The notes below the pieces were generated by a model, which did not search any database, was not told the DNA's origin, and was given only the letters and a program-made list of their open reading frames with translations. A DNA stretch of 13,347 nt from an uncultured Dialister sp. (GTDB lineage Bacteria > Bacillota > Negativicutes > Veillonellales > Dialisteraceae): assembly GCA_900543455.1 (NCBI GenBank), contig UQRR01000058.1:1-13347 (forward strand), in the 5' to 3' direction. How positions within the stretch are numbered: the stretch's first letter is position 1; each line of letters starts with the position of its first letter. The position numbers and the translations under genes were made by a program. This document shows, in pieces, positions 1 to 6,483 of this stretch.

Positions 1-82
1 TATTTAAGGAAGGTTATGACGAAGCTATGTATAAAAATTCTTGTAAAATCAGACTCTACGATTTAATCAGCGTTTCCTTAAG
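1..82. repeat. Right half of a long palindromic repeat element
   Basis: Positions 1-38 match 13305-13342 at 36 of 38 bases in the same orientation. Positions 59-82 are the reverse complement of 13218-13241 with one mismatch. The segment is therefore the right half of the element seen at the window end, with outer arm CTTAAGGAAACRCTGATTAA (written inward) and inner arm GGATTTTTAYACA-like. The left half lies outside the window. No protein is encoded. It looks like a non-autonomous, MITE-like or REP-like element; mobility is inferred only from structure and copy number. Confidence 0.75.
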
Positions 83-238
83 CGCCTGCTCAGATGAGAT
101 GTTTCCCTTAGTCCCCAGTCATCAACATAGTAAGTATAGGGCATGAGCGAAATTTCTACAACAGGGCTGCGACGAAAGGTTTTCATTCCAAGAGCAAAGC
201 CCCCATTGAACCCGCTCACCCCGCTTTCTCTCCCACGC
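83..238. other. Short intergenic stretch, no gene seen
   Basis: Nothing convincing is encoded here. Around 109-120 the bases TAGTCCCCAGTC resemble decayed units of the TGACTGG-type heptamer arrays found elsewhere, and 205-230 has CCCATTGAACCCGCTCACCCC, a likely remnant of the TGAACCC-type repeat. Confidence 0.4.
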
Positions 239-261
239 AAAAACCGCTCCTTTCGGAGCGG
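239..261 (-). terminator. Rho-independent terminator of the T-box-controlled aminotransferase
   Basis: On the minus strand CCGCTCC-GAAA-GGAGCGG forms a perfect 7-bp stem with a GAAA loop (244-261), followed by a run of five T (239-243). It starts about 22 bases after the aminotransferase stop codon and marks the end of that transcript. Confidence 0.88.
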
Positions 262-283
262 TTTTCAGATCAACGTTTCTCGA

Positions 284-1492
284 TTATTTCTTGTCAGCGA
301 GGTACGCTTTGAGCGCATCAGCGAGTCTCTTTACGCCTTCTACGGTGACATCGTCGTCATTGTAGGAGAAGTTCAGGCGGAAGAAGTTCTTCTTGCCGGA
401 TTCCGGGAAGAAAGCATCGCCCGGTACGTAAGCGACTTTTCTTTCCAGTGCGTACTTGAAGAGGTCGCGGGAGTTGCAGCCTTCCGGCAGTTCGACCCAC
501 AGGAAGAGGCCGCCATGCGGATAGGTGCATTTGACATCCTTCGGGAAGTATTCTTTGATGGCATTGCACATGACGTCGCGGCGATGTCCATACAGCTTGC
601 AGTTATCCTGAACGTGGCCTTCGAAGTCATAGTTCTTCATGTACATAGCGACTTCACGCTGGGTGACGGATGGAGTAGCCAGGTCGGTGGAGCCTTTGAC
701 GAGATCCATCTTCGCGAGGATTTCATCATTGCAGACCATCCATGCCAGTCTCATGCCAGGAGCCAGTGTCTTGGAGAAGGTGCCGGAGTACATGACGAGG
801 TGTTTCGGATCCATGGTGATGAGCGGAGCGATTTCTTCGCCTTCGAAACGCAGATCGCCGTAGGGGTTATCTTCGAAGACCGGGACTTCAAATTTGGTGA
901 CGATTTCCATGAATTTCTTGCGGCGTTCGAGGGACATGCAGCGGCCGGTCGGGTTCTGGTAGTTCGGGATGACATAGATGAATTTGACGTTCGGGGTGGA
1001 TTCCAGATATTTTTCCAGTTCTTCCGGAATGATGCCGTCATCATCGGTCGGGACTTCGATGTATCTTGGCTGTTCGAAATCAAAGGCACCGATAGCGCCG
1101 AGGTAGGTCGGGCTTTCGCAAAGAACGACGTCGCCTTTGTTCAGGAAGACACGGCCGGTGATGTCGAGGCCCTGCTGGGAGCCGGTGACGACCATGATGT
1201 TCTTCGCTTCGACTTTTTCCATCCCCATCGGCATGTACATTTTGTTCATGCGATCAGCGATGGCTTCACGCAGGCCGAGGAAACCGAGGGACGGGCCGTA
1301 CTGCATAGCGCCGGCGCCATCTTCTTCACGGACTTTGATAGCGACTTCGGTGAGTTCCTTCAGCGGGAAAGTCTTCGGAGCCGGCAGACCGCCTGCGAAG
1401 GAAATGATATCCGGCTGAGCAGTCAGCGCCAGGAGTGGACCAAGGTCAGAAGGACCCATCTGTTCGAGTACATCAGAAAAACGAATTGCCAT
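284..1492 (-). CDS. PLP-dependent aminotransferase, 2-aminoadipate/KAT-like family
   Basis: Predicted cytosolic PLP enzyme of fold type I (aminotransferase class I/II, the MocR/LysN/2-aminoadipate group), 402 residues, normal for the family. The Schiff-base lysine is K241 in SGTFSKTLAPGMRLAW. NPTG is at residues 180-183 and EDNPYGDLRF, with the cofactor-contacting D208 and Y211, follows; a carboxylate-binding Arg is likely in FFRLNFSY near the C terminus. I chose ATG at 1492 because AAAGGAG (1501-1507) sits eight bases upstream; a TTG at 1510 would place the ribosome binding site inside the gene. It is a single-gene unit with its own promoter, a T-box leader and a terminator, so expression should respond to charging of one tRNA, pointing to a role in amino-acid synthesis or balance. 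The substrate cannot be read from sequence: branched-chain, aromatic or 2-aminoadipate amino donors are all possible. Confidence 0.9.
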   Translation of the reverse strand: MAIRFSDVLEQMGPSDLGPLLALTAQPDIISFAGGLPAPKTFPLKELTEVAIKVREEDGAGAMQYGPSLGFLGLREAIADRMNKMYMPMGMEKVEAKNIMVVTGSQQGLDITGRVFLNKGDVVLCESPTYLGAIGAFDFEQPRYIEVPTDDDGIIPEELEKYLESTPNVKFIYVIPNYQNPTGRCMSLERRKKFMEIVTKFEVPVFEDNPYGDLRFEGEEIAPLITMDPKHLVMYSGTFSKTLAPGMRLAWMVCNDEILAKMDLVKGSTDLATPSVTQREVAMYMKNYDFEGHVQDNCKLYGHRRDVMCNAIKEYFPKDVKCTYPHGGLFLWVELPEGCNSRDLFKYALERKVAYVPGDAFFPESGKKNFFRLNFSYNDDDVTVEGVKRLADALKAYLADKK

Positions 1493-1514
1493 AGCAATCT
1501 CTCCTTTCAAAATA

Positions 1515-1531
1515 AGAAGACAGTGTCTTCT
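1515..1531. promoter_or_regulatory. Perfect 17-base palindrome just upstream of the aminotransferase RBS
   Basis: AGAAGACA-G-TGTCTTCT is a perfect inverted repeat of 8-base arms around one base, ending seven bases before the AAAGGAG site. In RNA the one-base loop is sterically poor, so the real hairpin would be shorter. It may be a DNA operator or a small hairpin next to the ribosome binding site; no function is established. Confidence 0.45.
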
Positions 1532-1566
1532 GTATTGCCTGTTGTTCTATAAAAGAATGAGTCAGA

Positions 1567-1715
1567 GGGTTCAGGGTTCAGGGTTCAGGGTTCAGGGTTC
1601 AGGGTTCAGGGTTGCGGTGGCGGCTTCGCCGCATTTTATATGAGGCGATGCCCGAAGGCGGTATTTAAGTCACCAGTCACTAGCTACCAGTCACTTGCGG
1701 CTCCTAATCCCTAGC
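1567..1715. repeat. Heptamer arrays and a GCGGC-TTC-GCCGC hairpin in the aminotransferase leader
   Basis: Six exact GGGTTCA heptamers run from 1567 to 1608, followed by a partial unit. A 5-bp hairpin GCGGC-TTC-GCCGC lies at 1620-1632, then GAGGCGATGCCCGAAGGCGG. From 1669 to 1697 there are degenerate CACTAGT/ACCAGTC heptamers (minus-strand TGACTGG type). The whole stretch sits between the T-box terminator and the gene start, so the repeats are part of the mRNA leader. Confidence 0.85.
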
Positions 1716-1765
1716 CGCTCATCCCAGCCTTCCAATGCAGCAGTCCGCGTTCCTTTCGGAAAAAC

Positions 1766-1800
1766 AAAAACGCCCCTACTCCCTTTCGGAAGTAGGGGCG
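1766..1800 (-). terminator. T-box intrinsic terminator
   Basis: On the minus strand CGCCCCTACTTCC-GAAA-GGGAGTAGGGGCG forms a strong stem at 1771-1800, followed by TTTTTGTTTT. Its 5' arm begins directly after the T-box sequence, the standard layout in which the antiterminator and the terminator compete. Confidence 0.92.
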
Positions 1801-2137
1801 ACATGCGCGGTACCACCCTACATTATACTCAATTCGTCCCTAACGCGGACCTGCGCCTTTCCCTACTCCGTTCGAAAAAGGGGCTCACAGGGGATAATCA
1901 TCCATCATGACCGGTACTGCTTTTCACCATCCAGCAGCTCTCTGGGACTTCCTCATGATCGATCCTGTCCTGTTCTTTGCCTTTCCTGCCCGTAACGCCG
2001 GCGGCGTCAGAGACTTATCATCCCTGAGACTCCCGAGTGAGCTGCAGCGCCTTCTGCACTGACTTCCACCATCCGTCAGCTCTCTATGCCATCTGTCGCT
2101 GTTTCTCTCGTTCTCTGTCTTTCATTCTTTTATTGTA
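1771..2137 (-). promoter_or_regulatory. T-box riboswitch leader
   Basis: The minus strand carries the T-box core GGGTGGTACCGCGC (1805-1818), which pairs with the 3' end of uncharged tRNA, directly followed by the terminator stem. Further upstream AGAGAG-CTGAC-GGATGGTGGAA-GTCAG (about 2084-2056) matches the AG-bulge and distal-loop signature of stem I, and CAGAGA (near 2120) can pair with TCTCTG (near 2010) to close it, with GA/TGAT kink-turn-like bases beside it. Uncharged tRNA should stabilise antitermination and switch on the downstream aminotransferase. The specifier codon is not resolved: CTC (Leu) at 2028-2026, followed by A, is a candidate, but neighbouring triplets are also possible without a folded model. 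Confidence 0.9.
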
Positions 2138-2143
2138 TATCTG

Positions 2144-2171
2144 ATTTTACTACTCTTAGAAGAAATGTCAA
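2144..2171 (-). promoter_or_regulatory. Sigma-A promoter of the T-box aminotransferase transcript
   Basis: The minus strand reads TTGACA (2171-2166), 16 bases, then TAAAAT (2149-2144), a perfect -35 and a 5-of-6 -10 box. The predicted start near 2137 lies just upstream of T-box stem I. Confidence 0.75.
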
Positions 2172-2187
2172 TAGAAAGTTTGGAGGA

Positions 2188-2418
2188 AGGTTGGCGGGTT
2201 CAGGTTGATGGGTTCAGGAGCCGAGGACAACGGGTTCAAAAGGTTCAGCGGGTTCAAAAGGTTCAATGGGGATGGTGCGGCGCAAAATAAAAAGCGCCGC
2301 GTATTTTTTAATTGGATGCATGAAAATACGCTGTTCACACAAGATGGGAAACCCGTTGAACCTTCAGAACCCATAGAACCTGTTGAACCATCCCCCGAAC
2401 CCCTGAACCCGCCAACCT
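2188..2418. repeat. Long inverted repeat built of GGTTC nonamers around a GC hairpin
   Basis: The outer arms 2188-2204 and 2402-2418 are perfect 17-base inverted repeats (AGGTTGGCGGGTTCAGG and its complement). Inside are nonamers (GGTTCAAAA, GGTTCAGCG, GGTTCAAAA, GGTTCAATG on the left; TTGAACCTT, CAGAACCCA, TAGAACCTG, TTGAACCAT on the right). The core is GCGGCGC (2277-2283) and GCGCCGC (2294-2300) around an A-rich loop. No gene is supported; short open frames here only translate the repeats. It lies between the divergent-from-T-box promoter and the 3' end of the helicase gene. Confidence 0.85.
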
Positions 2419-2419
2419 G

Positions 2420-2660
2420 AAGTTTGAAAGCAGACTATTCTTATTCCCTGTTTACGTTGCCTCATAGGTTAAACAGGTTCTGAAGGTTCAAAAGGTTCAC
2501 AGGGTTCCCATCTTTTGTGAATACCATATATTCAAAACTCCGCGGCGCTTCCATATTTTTATGCGCCGCACCACCACCGCCCTACCCTCTGAACCTGCTC
2601 CCCCGCTGAACCTCTTTCGCACGTAATCAAAGGGCACCACGCCCGAGGGGCTAACCCTGA
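2420..2660. repeat. Composite intergenic repeat module with GC hairpin core
   Basis: It starts with AAGTTTGAAAGC (2420-2431), a boundary motif also found at 6265-6276 and, inverted, at 11716-11727. GGTTC nonamers follow at 2477-2507. The hairpin core is GCGGCGC (2542-2548) with GCGCCGC (2563-2569) and trailing CACCACC. The module ends in ACGTAATCAAAGGGCACC...GGGGCTAACCC (2621-2657), which is shared with the modules at 4711-4825 and 11376-11490. Confidence 0.8.
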
Positions 2661-2677
2661 ACCTATTTCCCCATGAC

Positions 2678-2709
2678 AAAAAGCCCGCACCCCAAAGAGT
2701 TCGAGCTTT
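2678..2709 (-). terminator. Possible weak terminator of the helicase gene
   Basis: On the minus strand AAAGCTCG (2709-2702) can pair with CGGGCTTT (2687-2680) over eight positions including one wobble pair, with a 14-base loop and a T-rich tail. It lies 13 bases beyond the helicase stop codon. The large loop makes it weak. Confidence 0.45.
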
Positions 2710-2721
2710 CTGATTTATGCT

Positions 2722-4275
2722 TTAGTTGCTTTCTCTGAAGTACGGCTTGAAATTCGATTCATGCGCGCCCTTGCTGTCCTTCCCGCGGTTATCACGGCGT
2801 CCGTTTTTGTTGTTATCGAAACGGCGGCGGCGTCCGTCGAAGCGGCGGCCATCACGGCCTTCTGCCCCATCGCGGCCTTCCCCGTGGAAGCGTCTTCTCG
2901 GGCGGTCTCCGCCATCGAAGTGGCGGCGCGGGCCATTGCCTCTTCTTCTGCGGAAATTCGGGAGCTCTTCGGTGATGTTGACCGGAGTGACATCCGGCTG
3001 CTTGGTGAGGAGCTTGATCGCTGCAGCGACGAGAGAGATGGAGTCGACATCATTCAGAAGGTCTTCGGCACTTTCTCTATAGTCTTCGAGCCCCCCTGCC
3101 TGCGCGGTATCCGAGAGACTTTCGATGGCAGCCTTCTGATTTCCTTCGATGACCTGAGAGAGAGTCGGGACTGCACGTCTCTTGATGCGGCGGCGGATGA
3201 CGCGCTCGATGTCACGAAGCTGACCCATTTCTCTGGAAATGACGAAGGTCGTCGCAAGTCCTGTCTGTCCCGCACGACCGGTACGGCCTACACGGTGGAC
3301 GTAGATCTCCGGATCCTGCGGCATGTCGAAGTTGTAGACGTGGGTGACGCCGGAAATATCAAGACCGCGGGCAGCGACGTCGGTCGCTACCAGAATGTCG
3401 ATGGTGCTTTCCTTGAACTGACGGACTACGGTGTCTCGTTTCTGCTGCGAAAGGTCTCCGTGAAGTCCTTCAGCCATGTAGCCTCTCTTCTTCAGGGCTT
3501 CGGTCACTTCATCGCAGCGGCGCTTCGTGCGGACGAAGACGATAGCGAGCTCCGGATCCTGCATGTCGAGCAGACGGCAGAGCGCATCGAATTTCTGACG
3601 GTCGGGCAGCTCGATGTATTCCTGCTCGATAAGATCGATGGTGACAGTCGCTGCTTTGATCTTCACGATCTCCGGTTCCTTCAGGAAGGTTTCCGCCAGC
3701 TCGCGGATCGGGGCAGGCATGGTCGCGGAGAAGAACATGGTCTGGCGTTCTTCCGGAATGCCGGCCAGAATGGTGCGGATGTCATCGATGAATCCCATAT
3801 CGACCATTTCATCGCCTTCGTCGAGCACGAGGATCTGCACATGAGACAGATCGATGGTGCCGCGCTTCATGTGGTCCATCAAACGACCCGGAGTCGCGAC
3901 GATGATATTCGGATGCTTTCTGAGCGCTTTGAACTGGCGCTCGATATCCTGTCCGCCATAGATCGGCAGTGCATGGATCGGCAGGTACTGGGCAAGATGG
4001 TTGATCTCTTCCGCAGACTGGATGGCAAGCTCACGAGTCGGCGAGAGGACGACGGCCTGCGGTCCCTTCTCGGAAATGTCGATCCGCTCCAGGATCGGAA
4101 TACCAAAAGCAGCCGTCTTGCCGGTACCAGTCTGCGCCTGCCCGATCAGGTCCTTCCCGGTAAGTGCAGTAGGGATAGCGGCTTTCTGGATGGGAGTCGG
4201 TTCTTCAAAGCCCATATCCTCTACGGCTTTCAAAATTTCCGGCTTCACGCCGAGTTCTGTGAATGTGTCGTACAT
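2722..4275 (-). CDS. cshA: DEAD-box ATP-dependent RNA helicase, CshA-like
   Basis: RNA helicase that unwinds structured RNA at the cost of ATP, typically acting in ribosome assembly, mRNA decay and cold adaptation. All family motifs are in order over 517 residues: Q motif (5-30), motif I AQTGTGKT (47-54), PTRELA (79-84), TPGR (128-131), motif II DEGD (152-155), SAT (183-185), ATDVAARGLD (297-306) and HRVGRTGR (327-334). A helical dimerisation-like region (about 370-435) precedes a basic Arg/Gly/Asp/Phe-rich tail from 441, suited to RNA binding. The start at 4275 follows AGGAGG after a short spacer. Motif II has Gly in place of the Ala of DEAD; both acidic residues that handle ATP-Mg remain, so activity is probably kept. 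The gene is alone, with its own promoter and a long leader holding a terminator-like hairpin. The symbol is by similarity of architecture; deaD would be the alternative name. Confidence 0.93.
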   Translation of the reverse strand: MYDTFTELGVKPEILKAVEDMGFEEPTPIQKAAIPTALTGKDLIGQAQTGTGKTAAFGIPILERIDISEKGPQAVVLSPTRELAIQSAEEINHLAQYLPIHALPIYGGQDIERQFKALRKHPNIIVATPGRLMDHMKRGTIDLSHVQILVLDEGDEMVDMGFIDDIRTILAGIPEERQTMFFSATMPAPIRELAETFLKEPEIVKIKAATVTIDLIEQEYIELPDRQKFDALCRLLDMQDPELAIVFVRTKRRCDEVTEALKKRGYMAEGLHGDLSQQKRDTVVRQFKESTIDILVATDVAARGLDISGVTHVYNFDMPQDPEIYVHRVGRTGRAGQTGLATTFVISREMGQLRDIERVIRRRIKRRAVPTLSQVIEGNQKAAIESLSDTAQAGGLEDYRESAEDLLNDVDSISLVAAAIKLLTKQPDVTPVNITEELPNFRRRRGNGPRRHFDGGDRPRRRFHGEGRDGAEGRDGRRFDGRRRRFDNNKNGRRDNRGKDSKGAHESNFKPYFRESN

Positions 4276-4413
4276 AGCTCCTCCTGTGTGCGCTCATGGG
4301 TACGCCGGGCGTCCTTCGCCCTTTTGACTGTATATTATATGTATGTATATAGCAGGCTCTGGGGAAATCCATTCCCTCATGCATTTCGCATCTTCCGGCG
4401 TCTGGCCGGGCAT

Positions 4414-4442
4414 AAAAAAAGAGAACGCTGCAAGCGTCTCTC
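4414..4442 (-). terminator. Terminator-like hairpin in the helicase 5' leader (possible attenuator)
   Basis: On the minus strand GAGAGACGCT-TGC-AGCGTTCTC (4442-4421) forms a 9-bp stem with one bulge, followed by seven T (4420-4414). It lies roughly 50-75 bases downstream of the predicted start and about 140 bases before the helicase ATG. GAGAGAACG (4475-4467), nearer the 5' end, is complementary to the CGTTCTC 3' arm and could act as antiterminator. Both folds cannot exist at once. Confidence 0.7.
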
Positions 4443-4495
4443 CCATGACTGTTTCGTTCGATTGTCCGTTCTCTCGGTGCCTGCATAGCATTTCT

Positions 4496-4504
4496 ATTAT
4501 AGCA
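4496..4504 (-). promoter_or_regulatory. Extended -10 promoter for the helicase gene
   Basis: The minus strand reads TGC-TATAAT (4504-4496), a consensus -10 with the TGn extension. The -35 region (ATTCCT near 4524-4519) is poor, as is usual for extended -10 promoters. The start would be near 4489, giving a leader of about 210 bases. Confidence 0.65.
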
Positions 4505-4596
4505 TAGCCGAAAGGGGTAGGAATAGGCTTATATAAAAATTAGAAATAAAAGTAGATCAGAGATCAGGGATGAGTGGCCAGGAATTAGGAACCTCG

Positions 4597-4693
4597 AGTG
4601 ACTAGTGACTTGTGACTGGTGACTGGTGACTTGGAATTAGTGACTAGGGATTAGGGATTAGGGATTAGGAGCGCCAAGTGACTCGTGACTAGG
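4597..4693. repeat. Heptamer array of TGACTNG/GGATTAG type
   Basis: In constant 7-base register from 4599: TGACTAG, TGACTTG, TGACTGG, TGACTGG, TGACTTG, GAATTAG, TGACTAG, then GGATTAG three times (to 4668), and after a 10-base interruption TGACTCG and TGACTAG (4679-4692). It sits between the helicase promoter and the arginine-cluster promoter. Confidence 0.92.
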
Positions 4694-4710
4694 GCATCGC
4701 CATTATTTTA

Positions 4711-4825
4711 TACTCCGCGGCGCTTCATTATTTTATGCGCCGCACCACCATTTCTCATTTCTAATTTCTCATTCAAACGAGGCTTTCAAACATAATCAAA
4801 GGGTGCCCCGCCCCACGGGTTTGCC
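4711..4825. repeat. Composite module: GC hairpin core, TTTCTCA repeats, AATCAAAGGG tail
   Basis: GCGGCGC (4717-4723) and GCGCCGC (4737-4743) flank an AT-rich loop, followed by CACCACCA, TTTCTCATTTCTAATTTCTC and AATCAAAGGGTGCCCCGCCCC. The same 115-base arrangement occurs inverted at 11376-11490, and with a different middle at 2538-2657. Just downstream (4829-4852) are TGATATC, TGATGTC and TGATACC heptamers. Confidence 0.85.
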
Positions 4826-4905
4826 TTGTTTGATATCTGATGTCTGATACCCAGTCACCATTCGCCAGTCACTATACCAGTTACAAAAAATATTCTAAAT
4901 TCCTC

Positions 4906-4942
4906 TTGCATGTTTATTCTCTTAGTTGTATAATTATCACAA
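4906..4942 (+). promoter_or_regulatory. Candidate promoter with ARG-box-like palindrome upstream of the arginine cluster
   Basis: TTGCAT (4906-4911), 17 bases, then TATAAT (4929-4934). The -10 box is embedded in TTGTATAATTATCACAA (4926-4942), whose core ATAATTAT is the centre of the ArgR/AhrC box consensus TGAATAATTATTCA; ten of fourteen consensus positions match without gaps. An ArgR dimer bound here would block this promoter, fitting repression of the genes that follow. Low-to-moderate confidence because AT-rich palindromes arise easily. Confidence 0.4.
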
Positions 4943-5003
4943 TTCAAATCAAGACTATTTACGAAGAAGGCTCGTTTTACCCAACATTTACAAGGAGTTC
5001 TCA

Positions 5004-5032
5004 CTTTCTGAAAATGAATAGAACTGTATAAT
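5004..5032 (+). promoter_or_regulatory. Second candidate promoter close to the amidohydrolase gene
   Basis: A consensus TATAAT lies at 5027-5032 with a weak -35 (CTTTCT at 5004-5009, 17-base spacing). The start would be near 5039, leaving a short leader before AAAGGAG at 5057-5063. Confidence 0.5.
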
Positions 5033-5071
5033 GTGCATAAACCAGCTTTCTTCCTCAAAGGAGAATCACTC

Positions 5072-6247
5072 ATGTTTGAAAAAGAAATCAAAGAAAAAGT
5101 CAATGAGATCACACCACAGGTCGTGACATGGCGCCGCCATTTCCATACCTACCCGGAAATCTCCGGTGAAGAAAAAGAGACATCCCTCTACATTCAAGAA
5201 GAGCTCAAGAAGCTCGGCATCCCATTCGAGACAGGCTTCTTCGGCACCGCCGTCCTTGGCACGATCAAAGGCGACCAGCCCGGCAAGACCGTCGCTCTCC
5301 GCGCAGACATGGATGCGCTGCCCGTCACCGAGCAGACAGGACTTCCCTTCGCCTCGAAGAACAAAGGCAAGATGCACGCCTGCGGCCATGACAGCCACAT
5401 GGCGATCCTCCTCGGAGCGGCCGCCGTATTGAACCAGATGAAGTCCCAGCTCAAGGGAACCGTCAAGCTGGTCTTTCAGCCGGCGGAAGAAGAGGCGGCG
5501 ATCGGCGGCGGCCGTCATATCGCAGCGAGCGGCAAGCTCGATGATGTTTCTGAGATCTATGGTCTTCACGTATGGCCGGAGCTTCCCGTCGGCGTCATCG
5601 GCTTGAAGCCGGGTAATCTCATGGCCGCTTCGGACCGTTTCTACGTCCATGTGAAAGGGAAATCCACCCATGCAGCGCAGCCGCACAACGGCACCGATGC
5701 ACTGGTCGCTGCCGCGCACTTCATTATCGACGTGCAGTCCCTGATCTCCCGAGAGATGAACCCGATGGAAAACGTCGTCTGCACCATCGGCCTGATGAAT
5801 GCAGGCACACGCTACAATGTCGGCGTCGAAGATGCCTACCTCGAAGGCACCGTCCGCACTTACACACCGGCGCTGCGCGACAAGATGGAAGCGCGCCTCG
5901 GTGAGATCCTGAAAGGGCTCGATGTGATGTTCGGCACACACTCGGAGCTGAACTACGTCCGCGGCCACAGCGCCACCATCAATACGCCGGAAAAAATCCA
6001 GTTCCTGCAGGAAATCGGAAAAACTTACGTCGGTGAAGAACACCTGACCCAGCCGCAGTACCCATCCATGTGCGCCGAAGACTTCTCCTCCTATCTGGAA
6101 AAATTCCCCGGCGCCTTCCTGTGGCTCGGTACCGGCAAACCTGGCACACCGGCGCTTCACAATGCCAGCTTCGCCATCGATGAATCCATCCTCCCCTTAG
6201 GCGTCACGATGGAAGCCGCAGCAGCGATCGAGGCGTTGAATCAGTAA
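5072..6247 (+). CDS. M20-family amidohydrolase / N-acyl-amino-acid deacylase
   Basis: Metal-dependent hydrolase of the M20 (M20D-like, hippurate hydrolase/N-acyl-amino-acid amidohydrolase) group, 391 residues, cytosolic with no signal peptide. Metal-site features are clear: RADMDALP (77-84), HACGHDSHM with C104 and H106, FQPAEE with E139 and E140, YGLHVWPE with H166, and LHN near the C terminus. The lid/dimerisation domain spans about 180-290 (VKGKSTHAAQP). ATG at 5072 is chosen because AAAGGAG sits eight bases upstream; a GTG at 5033 lies in the -10 region of the promoter. Family members remove acyl groups from amino acids, including acetylornithine-like, acetyl-diaminopimelate and hippurate substrates. 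Being first in a cluster with argF, argC, argB and argD and without argJ, it may deacylate acetylornithine or acetylcitrulline; this is context-based inference. Confidence 0.9.
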   Translation: MFEKEIKEKVNEITPQVVTWRRHFHTYPEISGEEKETSLYIQEELKKLGIPFETGFFGTAVLGTIKGDQPGKTVALRADMDALPVTEQTGLPFASKNKGKMHACGHDSHMAILLGAAAVLNQMKSQLKGTVKLVFQPAEEEAAIGGGRHIAASGKLDDVSEIYGLHVWPELPVGVIGLKPGNLMAASDRFYVHVKGKSTHAAQPHNGTDALVAAAHFIIDVQSLISREMNPMENVVCTIGLMNAGTRYNVGVEDAYLEGTVRTYTPALRDKMEARLGEILKGLDVMFGTHSELNYVRGHSATINTPEKIQFLQEIGKTYVGEEHLTQPQYPSMCAEDFSSYLEKFPGAFLWLGTGKPGTPALHNASFAIDESILPLGVTMEAAAAIEALNQ

Positions 6248-6264
6248 ATAACATAAGCCACACG

Positions 6265-6467
6265 AAGTTTGAAAGCCGAGTGAGGGTTCAGGGTTCAGGT
6301 TGATGGGTTCAGGGTTGTAGTGGCAGCTTCGCTGCAAAATATATAGTGGCGGCGAAGGCGCCCAAGGGGCTAACCTTGAACCTTGAACCCTGAACCCTGA
6401 ACCCTGAACCCTGAACCCTGAACCCTGAACCCTGAACCCTGAACCCTGAACCCTGAACCTTGAACCC
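6265..6467. repeat. Inverted heptamer arrays (GGGTTCA ... TGAACCC) ending at the argF RBS
   Basis: The boundary motif AAGTTTGAAAGC (6265-6276) is followed by two GGGTTCA heptamers (from 6283) and GGGTTCAGGG near 6305. A GCAGC-TTC-GCTGC hairpin lies at 6323-6335, then GGGGCTAACC. On the other side come two TTGAACC units (6376-6389) and eleven consecutive TGAACCC heptamers in register from 6391 to 6467 (one is TGAACCT). The right array can pair with the left one. Only three bases separate it from the argF AGGAG site. Confidence 0.93.
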
Positions 6468-6483
6468 CATAGGAGATCCCACC

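Noticed and set aside
143..1552. Long plus-strand open frame of 469 codons opposite the first aminotransferase
   Set aside because: It is an antisense shadow of a gene with clear catalytic motifs, without a ribosome binding site or recognisable domain.
2010..2035. Glycine-riboswitch-like GTCTCAGG stretch
   Set aside because: The surrounding sequence fits T-box stem I and the second riboswitch signatures are missing.
2168..2679. Small open frames in the repeat region before the helicase gene, encoding GFKRFSGFKRFNG-like or PLNLLNPLN-like peptides
   Set aside because: They only translate the nonamer repeats and occur on both strands; no credible ribosome binding sites.
2761..4488. Plus-strand open frame of 575 codons opposite the helicase
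   Set aside because: The minus strand carries all DEAD-box motifs; the opposite frame is open because of GC-rich codon usage and its protein looks like nothing known.
5033..5071. GTG start 39 bases upstream for the M20 gene
   Set aside because: It lies next to the TATAAT box and would include the AAAGGAG site in the coding region.
5066..6160. Minus-strand open frame of 364 codons opposite the M20 gene, and similar ones opposite argC, argB and argD
   Set aside because: Shadows of well-supported genes on the plus strand.
6391..6467. CRISPR array or telomere
   Set aside because: The TGAACCC units are contiguous without spacers, and no cas genes are near; a heptamer array inside a gene cluster is not a replicon end.
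6460..6483. TTG start for argF inside the heptamer array
   Set aside because: No ribosome binding site upstream; the ATG at 6484 has AGGAG at the right distance.
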